Assembly (NCBI GenBank): GCA_902471875.1
Contig: CABRLN010000025.1
Coordinates: forward strand, 1 to 33,253
Source of the DNA: an uncultured Clostridium sp.
Lineage (GTDB): Bacteria > Bacillota > Clostridia > Oscillospirales > Acutalibacteraceae
Direction of reading: 5' to 3'
Length of the DNA: 33,253 nucleotides
Part shown: positions 7,794 through 15,160 of the stretch, in pieces
How positions within the stretch are numbered: the stretch's first letter is position 1
How the letters are laid out: every line of letters starts with the position of its first letter
The notes under the pieces: model-generated
What the model saw: the letters and a program-made list of their open reading frames with translations, nothing else
What the model was told of the DNA's origin: nothing
The model's database searches: none
Program-made: the position numbers and the translations under genes

Positions 7794-8511
7794 TTCTGGA
7801 TTAGGAAGTAGAATGGCAGGACTTACTGAAAATAATCCAAAGTGTATGGTTAAATTATATAATGCTGAAACTATATTTGAAAGACAAATAAGAATATTAA
7901 GGGATTGTGGAATTAAAAATTTTATAATTACAACTGGACCATTTAAAGAACAATTATATGAAGTTGCTAACAAATTCAAAAATCTAAATTTTCAATTTGT
8001 TGCTAATGAAGATTATAAAAATACAAATTATATTGTATCAATGAATAATGCTAACACATATTTGGATGATGATGTGTTACTATTACATGGAGATTTAGTT
8101 TTTAATAAGAATTTAGTAATTAAATTATTAGATAATAAAAATAGGTCAGTGTGTCTTTATAATGAAGAAAAAGCATTACCAGAAAAAGATTTTAAAGGAA
8201 GGTTTAAAGATAATAAGTTGTTAGAGGTGTCAGTAAATATATTTGATAATGACTGCTATGCTTTTCAACCTTTATATAAACTAGATAAAAAAGATTTGCA
8301 ATTATGGAAAGAAAAAGTTGCTAAATTTGTTGAAAATGGAAATGTAAAAGTTTATGCAGAAAATGCACTTAACGAGATTACAGATAAAATTTCAATTTAC
8401 GGAATGTCATATAAAGATGATTACATAGATGAAATTGATAATGAAGAAGATTATATTAGAGTTTCTAATGAAATTAAATTTTTTGATTTAATGGAGAAGA
8501 AAATTATATAA
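7774..8511 (+). CDS. LicC-like nucleotidylyltransferase (CTP:phospho-alcohol type)
   Basis: A 245-residue NTP-transferase fold protein. The N-terminal nucleotide loop is a variant of the LXAGXGXR pattern (FNSGLGSRM, residues 6-14) followed by NPKCMVKL with K23. A metal-binding Asp is seen in HGDLVF (D107). Layout and length resemble LicC-type CTP:phosphocholine cytidylyltransferases more than long sugar-nucleotide synthases. The expected product is a CDP-alcohol for the CDP-alcohol phosphotransferase three genes upstream; a sugar phosphate substrate cannot be excluded. ATG 7774 is chosen for the GGAAGGTGG ribosome site just upstream; the gene overlaps the transporter by 20 bases. It ends the operon. 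Confidence 0.8.
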   Translation: MKVIIFNSGLGSRMAGLTENNPKCMVKLYNAETIFERQIRILRDCGIKNFIITTGPFKEQLYEVANKFKNLNFQFVANEDYKNTNYIVSMNNANTYLDDDVLLLHGDLVFNKNLVIKLLDNKNRSVCLYNEEKALPEKDFKGRFKDNKLLEVSVNIFDNDCYAFQPLYKLDKKDLQLWKEKVAKFVENGNVKVYAENALNEITDKISIYGMSYKDDYIDEIDNEEDYIRVSNEIKFFDLMEKKII

Positions 8512-8922
8512 AGATATAAATTGAAACTACATAAAAAGAAGTAGAAAATTATCCTAAAAAGTATTGCCAAATGTAAAAATTTATGTTAATTTAAAAACAT
8601 AGTAATAGACAAAAAGCACCGATGTGGGGATATATATCTTTGAAATTATTGCTATAACTAATTGTGAAACGGACGATAAGGTGCTTTTGTGATATATGTT
8701 TTTCGTATATGTCATTCTCTAAGGCACCAAACAGGTATTGAACGAACACCTACTTTTTTGCAGGTGGTTTTGCCGTTAAATGTTTACTCTGATACCGAAC
8801 AGAAAACTCCGTATTAGATTGATTTCTAAGGCGGAGTTTTGTTATGTCTGCAATGGCACATTGGTTTTTCTGAAAAATCTTCTGTAAAATGAAATTACAT
8901 TAAAACACAGGAGTTTTTAACA
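8512..8922. other. Non-coding stretch with two inverted repeats, downstream of the lipid operon
   Basis: No gene is seen. ACAAAAAGCACC at 8609-8620 pairs with GGTGCTTTTGT at 8680-8690 around a 59-base interior; this may be a long terminator or a structured RNA. AAAACTCCG (8803-8811) pairs perfectly with CGGAGTTTT (8832-8840) just before the tnpV remnant. A short CACCT/AGGTG hairpin lies near 8750. The AT-rich style of the operon stops at about 8600. Confidence 0.5.
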
Positions 8923-9275
8923 ATGAAAAGCATTTATTAAAAAAACGTGTGGTATGTATCAAAGGCAGGGCGATTACGAACTTCCCAATTTGCAATTACA
9001 GCCTGAAGAAGAATATCATATCGGCGACATTTGAAACAAAATCATAGTATTCTTTATTACAATCTGCTGACTACCGGAGCACTAAATGAGCATATTGCTG
9101 ATGTTAAATGTAAGGCGGAAAGTATGTTCCAATCCCTTGTAAAGTCATTTGCCGAACAGGAAAATGTTACGGAAAAGATGAAGTCCAGCACCCCCCTATG
9201 GAATGGGTCCATAAGATGAACAACGTCCGTATCTGAGCCATTGAAATCATAAATACCAAGGTGATTTTCGTATGA
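8923..9275 (+). pseudogene. tnpV: Decayed tnpV (transposon-encoded protein)
   Basis: Pieces of a TnpV-type protein can be followed across different frames. It opens MKSIY then a stop. A second frame reads GMYQRQGDYELPNLQL and EEEYHIG, then a stop. The piece at 9031-9219 reads NHSILYYNLLTTGALNEHI and continues, and after a frame change come MEWVHKMNNVRI and AIEII, again broken by a stop. TnpV proteins open with a short MKSIYE-type start, have a GDY.IP..-type segment and end in a PLEWVRRMN-type segment; this is recalled family knowledge, not a search. TnpV is carried by conjugative and mobilisable elements of gut Firmicutes. At least three lesions make it non-functional. Confidence 0.75.
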
Positions 9276-9494
9276 GAGAACCGACAGACTGTTTGTACTC
9301 CAATGGACGTAAAACAGTAAAACTCGTTAGGTATACCCTAATACCTCGCTATCCGGAAAGGATTTTAACTATGCACGAATTTCTATTTTTCACGATAGGC
9401 TGCTGATATGCTTGTTGATGAAAACAATTCTCTTTTGGTTGCAGGTACTTTACGGTATCCGGGCGGCGCTAGTGAAATTGTTTTCGTTGCTTAA
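9276..9494 (+). pseudogene. Gene debris next to tnpV, including a 28-codon tail fragment
   Basis: The stretch contains no intact gene. From ATG 9408 to the stop at 9492-9494 a short frame encodes a peptide with LLVAGTLRYPGG and a C-terminal SEIVFVA. It looks like the C-terminal end of a larger, lost protein that I cannot name. It slightly overlaps the LysR stop on the other strand. Confidence 0.35.
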
Positions 9495-10378
9495 ATGCCA
9501 ATCTTAAATTCCGCTTGAATCTGTCTTAAAAACTGTTCTGCTGCTCTCGAAAAAACCTGATACTTTTTCCACACTATACATAACCCCGCTTCTGAAACAG
9601 GATATAGTGGTCTGAAACAAAGATTGCTGTCACCGCTTGTATTGATTAGTTTATCTAATGTGATTGCATAACCAAATCCCATTTTAACAAAACGAGAAGC
9701 ATTATATATCAGATCATAGGTTGCAATGATATTTAATTGCGATATATCTTTTCGCAGCCAAGCAAACATTTCGTTGCTGATCGTTGTTTGGTGGGATATG
9801 ATAAGCGGCTTGTCCCATAAATCCTCGGCGCAAATGCTCTCTTTTTCTGCTAATGGACTATCCTTTCGCATTAAAACTCCCCAAGTGTCTTTTACCGGCA
9901 GCCGTATAAAATCATATTTTGAATTATCGAAAGGTTCTACTAAAAGACCAAAGTCAATCAATCCCTTATCCAATCTTTCTACAATATGTTCAGCATCGCC
10001 ACTGTAAATATGGTAACGAATCAAAGGGTGTTCTTTCTGTAAATTTTTAGCAACCTTTGCAATTGTAGAAACGGCTTCGGTTTCACCGCTACCCATATAA
10101 ATTTCACCGATGATATTTTCGTCAGATGAAGAAAGTTCAGATTTTGTTTTTTCTATTAAAGCAATCATTTCTTCTGCCCGTTTGCGAAGCAGCATACCGT
10201 CCTCTGTTAAGGTGACTTTTTTGCTTCCTCTGATAAGAAGTTGTTTGCCAACCTCATTTTCTAAATCCTTTAATTGCCTTGATAACGGTGGCTGCGTCAT
10301 ATGCAAAGCTTCAGCCGCTCTTGTAATGCTTTCTTCTCTTGCAACCGCAAGAAAGTATTGTAATACCCGAATATCCAA
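9491..10378 (-). CDS. LysR-family transcriptional regulator
   Basis: A 295-residue LysR-type regulator: winged helix-turn-helix at residues 1-60 (MDIRVLQYFLAVAREESITR, then AAEALHMTQPPLSRQLKDLE), then a two-lobed effector-binding domain. The start is TTG at 10378, fixed by a strong AAGGAGGGAG site 8 bases upstream; no ATG fits. It is divergent from the small gene at 10520 and the alcohol dehydrogenase at 10766, the usual LysR arrangement, so it likely controls them and itself. A 9-bp palindrome at 10429-10451 overlaps its own -35 box. The effector is unknown; an aldehyde or alcohol is plausible. Confidence 0.92.
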   Translation of the reverse strand: MDIRVLQYFLAVAREESITRAAEALHMTQPPLSRQLKDLENEVGKQLLIRGSKKVTLTEDGMLLRKRAEEMIALIEKTKSELSSSDENIIGEIYMGSGETEAVSTIAKVAKNLQKEHPLIRYHIYSGDAEHIVERLDKGLIDFGLLVEPFDNSKYDFIRLPVKDTWGVLMRKDSPLAEKESICAEDLWDKPLIISHQTTISNEMFAWLRKDISQLNIIATYDLIYNASRFVKMGFGYAITLDKLINTSGDSNLCFRPLYPVSEAGLCIVWKKYQVFSRAAEQFLRQIQAEFKIGI

Positions 10379-10414
10379 AATAGATTCTCCCTCCTTATTT
10401 TTGTTTGCAGCTTT

Positions 10415-10443
10415 ATTATATTAGACATTTGCATACTTTTCAA
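10415..10443 (-). promoter_or_regulatory. Promoter of the lysR gene
   Basis: Read on the minus strand: TTGAAA (10443-10438), a 17-base spacer, then a perfect TATAAT (10420-10415), 36 bases before the TTG start. The -35 box lies inside the centre of the palindrome at 10429-10451. Confidence 0.75.
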
Positions 10444-10451
10444 GTATGCAA
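10429..10451. promoter_or_regulatory. Putative LysR operator palindrome
   Basis: TTGCATACT (10429-10437) and AGTATGCAA (10443-10451) form a perfect 9-bp inverted repeat with a 5-base gap. It contains the T-N11-A core expected for LysR-family sites. It overlaps the lysR -35 box and lies about 20 bases upstream of the -35 of the divergent promoter. This suits autorepression and activation from one site. Confidence 0.7.
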
Positions 10452-10470
10452 AGTCATTCAATATATGTAT

Positions 10471-10499
10471 TTGATATTTTAAAATTGTGAATCTATACT
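10471..10499 (+). promoter_or_regulatory. Promoter of the orf76-alcohol dehydrogenase unit
   Basis: TTGATA (10471-10476), a 17-base spacer and TATACT (10494-10499), close to the sigma-A consensus and 20 bases before the ATG at 10520. Confidence 0.7.
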
Positions 10500-10519
10500 A
10501 TAAGTAAGGAGGTAAAGCA

Positions 10520-10750
10520 ATGGCAGAAGCACACAATACTTATAAAAGGATTTATCAAAATCTGATTGACGCAGGTTGTGATGAAAGTATTACAGAAAAA
10601 TGTATGCTTCTTGTGAAAGAAGGGAGGATTTTTGATATGCTTCCCATTCTCACAAAACATCGTAAATGCCTGCTTGATTCAGTACACAAAGGTCAAAAGC
10701 AAATTGATTGCTTAGACTACTTAATTTACTCACTAAAAAAGCAAAAGTAA
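10520..10750 (+). CDS. Small helical protein of the alcohol dehydrogenase cassette
   Basis: A 76-residue soluble protein, predicted mostly helical, that I cannot assign firmly. Its C-terminal half (HRKCLLDSVHKGQKQIDCLD and a YLIY segment) resembles the C-terminal helices of MerR-type regulators, but there is no DNA-binding half. It has a good AAGGAGG site before ATG 10520 and stops 15 bases before the dehydrogenase start, so the two are almost certainly co-transcribed from the LysR-controlled promoter. It could be a protein-interaction partner or an accessory regulator; no function is claimed. Confidence 0.75.
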   Translation: MAEAHNTYKRIYQNLIDAGCDESITEKCMLLVKEGRIFDMLPILTKHRKCLLDSVHKGQKQIDCLDYLIYSLKKQK

Positions 10751-10765
10751 ACGGAGGAAACAAAG

Positions 10766-11938
10766 ATGAACGATTTTATTTTTCACAATCCTGACAAGGT
10801 ATATTTTGGAAAGGATCAACTGGAACACCTTTCAGAAGAACTGTTAAAATTTGGAAAAAAGGTTTTGCTGGTATATGGCGGAGGCTCCATTAAGAAAAAC
10901 GGTCTTTATGACAGTATCGTAACGATTGCCAAGAATAGCGGTATTGAACTGTTCGAGCTTTCTGGCGTTGAGCCTAATCCCAGACATTCCACAGTCAATA
11001 AAGGTGCGGCAATTTGCAAAAAAGAGAATATCAGCGTTGTTCTTGCGGCGGGCGGCGGCTCAACAATCGACTGTGCCAAAGGAATTGCCGCAGCCGCACT
11101 TACCGAAAATGGTGATGTCTGGCCGCTGGTTTCCGGCGGAGTATGGGTAACGCAGGCTCTGCCCGTTGTTGCAATTCTTACAAATGCGGCAACCGGCTCG
11201 GAAATGGACGTTTGGGCGGTTATTTCCAATATGGATACAAACGAAAAAATAGGTCTTGGCGGCAATGCGTTGATTCCAAGAGTCGCTTTTGAAAATCCGG
11301 AATATAGCTATACACTCCCGTCTTATCAAACTGCCTGCGGTGCTTTTGATATATTCAATCACGTTTTGGATAACTACTATCTTGCAGGCGAGGCAAGTTT
11401 TGATTTGCTTCTTGAAATGCAGGAGGCGGTAATGCGTACCGTGGTAAAGTGGGCACCCGTTGCAATGAAAGAGCCGGAAAACTATGAGGCAAGGGCGAAT
11501 CTTATGTGGGCTTCTTCTATGGCGTTAAATACAATCCTTGACGGCGGAACGGTACACGGGTGTGCTTGTCACGCAATGGAACACGAGCTTTCCGCTTACT
11601 ACGATATAACGCACGGACACGGACTTGCAATCGTAACCCCTCGTTGGCTGACTTATATTCTGAACGAAACAACTGCTTGTGCAATTTACCGTCTTGGAAC
11701 ACAGGTTTTTGATGTACCGAAAGGCTTAAACGAGTTGGAGGGTGCAAAAAGGGCGATTGCCGCACTTTCAGATTTTTGCTTCGGCACATTGGGACTTTCC
11801 TCTACGCTTACCGATCTGAACATTGACGAAACACATTTCAAAGCAATGGCGGAACACGCTTGTGCCGGTGGTTCCATAACAGGTCCAAAGGTACTAACCC
11901 CGTCTGATGTTGAAGCAATTTACAAAATGTGCTTATAA
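10766..11938 (+). CDS. Iron-containing alcohol dehydrogenase (BdhA/YqhD type)
   Basis: A 390-residue group III alcohol dehydrogenase that interconverts aldehydes (such as butyraldehyde) and alcohols with NAD(P)H. The nucleotide-binding GGGS motif is at 96-99 in AAGGGSTIDCAKG. Likely iron ligands are D195 and H199 (AFDIFNH), H273 (MEHE) and H283 or H285 (THGHGLAI). Length and motifs match butanol dehydrogenase/YqhD proteins. It follows a 76-residue gene and is divergent from a LysR regulator, suggesting aldehyde-responsive expression. The gene is strikingly GC-richer than the rest of the window: 11041-11100 has 38 G+C in 60. This suggests transfer from a higher-GC relative. Confidence 0.93.
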   Translation: MNDFIFHNPDKVYFGKDQLEHLSEELLKFGKKVLLVYGGGSIKKNGLYDSIVTIAKNSGIELFELSGVEPNPRHSTVNKGAAICKKENISVVLAAGGGSTIDCAKGIAAAALTENGDVWPLVSGGVWVTQALPVVAILTNAATGSEMDVWAVISNMDTNEKIGLGGNALIPRVAFENPEYSYTLPSYQTACGAFDIFNHVLDNYYLAGEASFDLLLEMQEAVMRTVVKWAPVAMKEPENYEARANLMWASSMALNTILDGGTVHGCACHAMEHELSAYYDITHGHGLAIVTPRWLTYILNETTACAIYRLGTQVFDVPKGLNELEGAKRAIAALSDFCFGTLGLSSTLTDLNIDETHFKAMAEHACAGGSITGPKVLTPSDVEAIYKMCL

Positions 11939-11974
11939 AAAATCCGGTGAGTTGTTTTAGAAAGGAAATAGATT

Positions 11975-12289
11975 TTGCTGTTTTGCACCTCATACAGCAA
12001 TGGTATTGGAACAAGCGACACAAATTTTCATTCCCTTGCGGAAAATGCAAATTGACTTGACGGCAGGCGCTTTGCGAGCGGAACTACGAAAGAGGAAATT
12101 GCAGCCGGGCTTGATGAAATGAAAATTGTTCCTACAAAGACGACAAGTGTTGCTGTCTTTGATTTTGAGAGCCACACCGTAATGCTCAACAGCGGCTATG
12201 AAATGTCGATCAACGGTTTGAGAACATACAGCCTTCACGGCGACGAGTGCATCAATTCTGTCAAATTTGCTATATCCAATGGTGAATGA
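11975..12289 (+). pseudogene. Unidentified ORF interrupted by an in-frame TGA
   Basis: A frame opens at TTG 11975, 8 bases after AGAAAGGA, and runs for 104 codons to the stop at 12287-12289, but codon 27 (12053-12055) is TGA in the same frame. The downstream part has coherent composition (GTTKEE, a TTSVAVFDFESHTVMLNSGY segment, INGLRTYSL). It faintly recalls the C-terminal part of linear-amide C-N hydrolases (choloylglycine hydrolase family), which is a weak impression only. A nonsense mutation in a truncated gene is likeliest; a small selenoprotein or readthrough is the alternative. Internal initiation at ATG 12119 would leave 56 residues. The rest of 11939-12487 shows no gene. Confidence 0.45.
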
Positions 12290-12487
12290 CTCATGTTATG
12301 AATTATTGCAAGGTAGATACCAAACATCTGAAAATTGTATATAAATTATCAAATAATATTTTTTGCCTAATATTAATAGATCTAAAAACCTGGTTCCAGC
12401 TGTATGCACCGACTAATGTACAACTGCATATAGTAAAAGTATAGTTGCAACAGAATGTGTTTGCTAAGAAAGGCAGGAATTTTATTT

Positions 12488-13048
12488 ATGAAAATTTTTA
12501 TAGATCAGGGACACAATCCACATAATCCCAATGCCGGTGCGGAAGCTAACGGTGTGCGAGAGCAGGATGTGACCTATGCAGTAGGTGTGGAGCTTGCTGC
12601 ACTTTTGCGAAGTAATCCGTTTTTTGATGTACGTTTGTCTCGCAATAGTCCGGTAGAACAGCTGGGTACCTCTAATGCCACTAGTCTTGCAGCCAGAGTA
12701 AATGCTGCAAACAGTTGGGGGGCCGACTATTTTATTAGTTTGCACTGTAATGCCAGCTCTAACACAGAAGCCAGTGGCAGTGAAGTTTATGTATATAGCG
12801 AAACCAGCAGTGCATATCCTTTAGGAGAGGATATTTTGGTAGGATTGCATGATGCTACGGGCTTACCTAACAGAGGTATGCGTATTAATCCCGGTCTTTA
12901 TGTACTTAGACGAACCAGTATGCCAGCCTTGCTTGTGGAAATGGGATATTTGACAAATGTAGTAGACGCAGAGCTTTTGTCAACAGATCCTTGGAGCTTT
13001 GCACAAGGAATATATAATGGTATGTTAATTTATTTTCAGTTGATATAA
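12488..13048 (+). CDS. N-acetylmuramoyl-L-alanine amidase (Amidase_3)
   Basis: A 186-residue zinc amidase that cuts the bond between muramic acid and the stem peptide in peptidoglycan. The whole protein is one Amidase_3 domain. Metal and catalytic residues are H9 (DQGHNP), E25 (REQD), H86 (SLHCNAS) and E151 (VEMGYL). There is no signal peptide and no wall-binding domain. That suits a sporulation or mother-cell enzyme, or one exported non-classically or released on lysis. ATG 12488 is chosen because the domain begins there and GGCAGGAA lies just upstream; an in-frame ATG at 12455 would add 11 residues. It is monocistronic, with a terminator at 13157-13204. Confidence 0.9.
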   Translation: MKIFIDQGHNPHNPNAGAEANGVREQDVTYAVGVELAALLRSNPFFDVRLSRNSPVEQLGTSNATSLAARVNAANSWGADYFISLHCNASSNTEASGSEVYVYSETSSAYPLGEDILVGLHDATGLPNRGMRINPGLYVLRRTSMPALLVEMGYLTNVVDAELLSTDPWSFAQGIYNGMLIYFQLI

Positions 13049-13156
13049 AATTTTTAATATTTTGGTAATTAAGTGTAAGCAGATGACACCAGAGATAATG
13101 TGTTGTCAAACTTTTAGAAATTATTTTTATAGTTTAAACTTTAAATAACTTATTTG

Positions 13157-13204
13157 AAAACAGTGCAAGACCATTGGTGGAATCAATGGTTTTGTACTGT
13201 TTTT
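13157..13204 (+). terminator. Terminator downstream of the amidase
   Basis: A long, nearly perfect inverted repeat: AAAACAGTGCAAGACCATTG pairs with CAATGGTTTTGTACTGTTTT across a 7-base loop and ends in T-rich DNA. Confidence 0.75.
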
Positions 13205-13595
13205 ATAATGAATCATTTGTTCTGTTCAATCCGAAAAAATCATATGAAGTTACTATGTAAAACTATGGCATCTAATGGTTAATTATCGATGTAAAGCAAA
13301 AGCTTTTATGGGAAATTTTCTTATTAATATCATTCGAAATTGATGAATTGTATTTAAAATTACAATTCATTATGTAATTTAAGTTGTTAAAAAACTTATA
13401 GACTTTATTCATGCTGAATAAAAAACCAGATGGTATTAAAACACCTGGTTGTTAAGTAGGGTTTTGCTGTTATATTTAGCAGCATTTTAAATTTTTTAAA
13501 CGTATATTTTGTCATAAAATATTTATCTCTGTAGTTGTTTATTATAGTTCATTTGTTAGCAAAGCATTAGTAAAAAATATTTTACATAATGTATA
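13205..13595. other. Intergenic stretch without a recognisable gene
   Basis: AT-rich DNA with no supported coding frame. A weak 9-bp inverted repeat with one mismatch (AACCAGATG near 13425 with CACCTGGTT near 13442) is the only structure noted. Confidence 0.5.
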
Positions 13596-13623
13596 TTGAT
13601 TTTTATTTATTATAATATATAAT
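13596..13623 (+). promoter_or_regulatory. Putative promoter of the lipoprotein gene
   Basis: TTGATT (13596-13601) lies 16 bases before TATAAT (13618-13623), upstream of the GGGGGA site and ATG 13666. Confidence 0.5.
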
Positions 13624-13665
13624 AGTGTTAAACTTAGAATGTCGAAATTGGGGGAATATTTATTA

Positions 13666-14256
13666 ATGAAAAAAGTATTACTTTGCATTTGTTTTGCAGC
13701 AATGCTTGTTTTTACAGCAAGTTCTTGTAATAATGACGGCAATAACAAGGCTACAGAGGTCTCTGTACCTACTGCTACCCAAAAGCCTACCCAATCATCA
13801 ACGCAGGCTCCTACTGAAGAACCTACACAACCTCCAACCGAAGAACCTACGTCAGAGGCAACACAGGCAATTTATAATAATGAACCTGCAACATTTTCCG
13901 TACATATTGATTCTATACAAACAGAGCCTCCTACAAAAGCTGTTTCTGATTTTACAGGAGAGCCAGTTATCGGCAGTTGGAAATTGGACCATTACCAACA
14001 GTCAAATGGACAGGAAACACAGGTTAAATTATCAATTTCATATACGTTTAATAGTGACGGAACATTTTCTATGGAAAATTCCGGCAATAAGGCAACAGGT
14101 ACATTTACATACAGCAATAATACTATTAAATATAAAGCAGATGCAACAGGTGAAGAGGGCATATTTGATTATAATGCTGTTAATGACACGCTGGTAGATG
14201 TTGATGAAAGTGGTATATCGGCCATATTGGTAAGAGATAACAAAACATCAAGTTGA
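13666..14256 (+). CDS. Secreted lipoprotein with Thr/Pro-rich linker and lipocalin-like domain
   Basis: A 196-residue exported lipoprotein. The signal peptide (MKKVLLCICFAAMLVF) ends in a lipobox, TASSC, so the mature protein would be anchored by a diacylated Cys. A low-complexity linker rich in PT and EEPT repeats follows (residues about 35-75). The C-terminal domain (from GSWKLDHY) has alternating beta strands, including FNSDGTFSM and TGTFTYSNNTIKY, as in the small lipocalin-like families. ATG 13666 is preferred over an upstream in-frame ATG because GGGGGA (13650-13655) and the signal peptide fit it. The ligand is unknown. A terminator shared with the convergent Nudix gene follows. Confidence 0.82.
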   Translation: MKKVLLCICFAAMLVFTASSCNNDGNNKATEVSVPTATQKPTQSSTQAPTEEPTQPPTEEPTSEATQAIYNNEPATFSVHIDSIQTEPPTKAVSDFTGEPVIGSWKLDHYQQSNGQETQVKLSISYTFNSDGTFSMENSGNKATGTFTYSNNTIKYKADATGEEGIFDYNAVNDTLVDVDESGISAILVRDNKTSS

Positions 14257-14376
14257 TAGGTTTTTACACATAAAAAATTATATAATTTTAAAGTTTCTAT
14301 TATGTAATTGTAGTATGCAGATTTTTAAGTCCATATTGCATAATTAAAGTATGTTGTATAATTGCAGTACGAACTT

Positions 14377-14419
14377 AAAAACAGCTGAAAAAAACTTTTA
14401 GTTTTTTTCAGCTGTTTTT
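14377..14419. terminator. Bidirectional terminator between lipoprotein and Nudix genes
   Basis: An 18- to 19-bp perfect stem (14377-14395 with 14401-14419) around a 5-base loop, with A-tracts on the left and T-tracts on the right, so it can stop transcription from both sides. It overlaps the Nudix stop codon (14398-14400). Confidence 0.9.
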
Positions 14420-15129
14420 TTTATGATTTTGCTGTCATAAAGATTAATCATATTTTCTGCTTTTTTTAGAACTCGTAAGTCGTTGTCGTATTTGCACATT
14501 TTTTGTGCGTCTTCAAAACTTACCCAGGTGTAAAGGTCAATTTCTGACTTTTGAATTTTAACATTGGCAACCTTAGCCTCTGCCAAAAAGAATACTACCC
14601 GTTTTTTTATTTTTCCAAAAGGTACATAGTCGCTTATTTGTCTGTAGTTATCATAAAAATGTACAGTTAATCCTGTTTCTTCTTTAATTTCTCTTGCGGC
14701 TGTTTGATGTTCATTTTCGTTTTTTTCCATATGACCTTTAGGAAAACTCCAGTATTTTCCGTTATGGTTTTTTACAAGCAAAACCTTAATGCCGTCATTA
14801 AAACGGTGAAAAACTATTGCTCCGCAGGATTTTTCGTACAAACAAGTTAACTTTTGGTAACGAACGTTGCGTACTTCTTTAAGCAAGTCTTTAATTTCAG
14901 GCTCGTAAAAAATCTGACCGCTTGGTGCGGCAATAAATTTTATATTGCTGCTTAGCTGGGTGGTGGCTATTACTGTGCAGTGTGCAATATCTGGAAGATT
15001 TGTACGTGAAAATACAACAATGCTATTACGTTTGTATTTTTTATCTTCACATCTTGTTATATATCCTGTATATACGCCTTTTTTTGATATTTTACCAAGT
15101 ATAGCTACGTCAATAAACTCACCTAACAC
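14398..15129 (-). CDS. Nudix hydrolase with an N-terminal extra domain
   Basis: A 243-residue protein. Residues about 100-240 are a Nudix domain with an exact GX5EX7REUXEEXGU box (G132 to L154), expected to hydrolyse a nucleoside diphosphate linked to another group. Residues 1-90 form a separate domain (MLGEFIDVAILG, VYTGYI, IAAPSGQIF) that I do not recognise firmly. Its pattern faintly recalls the shortened inorganic-pyrophosphatase-like domains found in some Clostridia. The start is GTG at 15129, set by AAGGTGG 7 bases upstream. It lies 31 bases after the DHHW gene on the same strand and is probably co-transcribed with it. The substrate is unknown. Confidence 0.85.
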   Translation of the reverse strand: MLGEFIDVAILGKISKKGVYTGYITRCEDKKYKRNSIVVFSRTNLPDIAHCTVIATTQLSSNIKFIAAPSGQIFYEPEIKDLLKEVRNVRYQKLTCLYEKSCGAIVFHRFNDGIKVLLVKNHNGKYWSFPKGHMEKNENEHQTAAREIKEETGLTVHFYDNYRQISDYVPFGKIKKRVVFFLAEAKVANVKIQKSEIDLYTWVSFEDAQKMCKYDNDLRVLKKAENMINLYDSKIIKKTAEKN

Positions 15130-15160
15130 AGTATCACCACCTTTTAATTTTAAAGCTTAC

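Noticed and set aside
1530..8511. The operon as a phosphonolipid pathway.
   Set aside because: No phosphoenolpyruvate mutase or phosphonopyruvate decarboxylase is present, so carbon-phosphorus bond formation is not supported; import of a ready-made phosphonate cannot be excluded.
10906..11265. Long open frames opposite or shifted to the alcohol dehydrogenase gene.
   Set aside because: They are shadows of the GC-rich dehydrogenase gene, without ribosome sites or family motifs.
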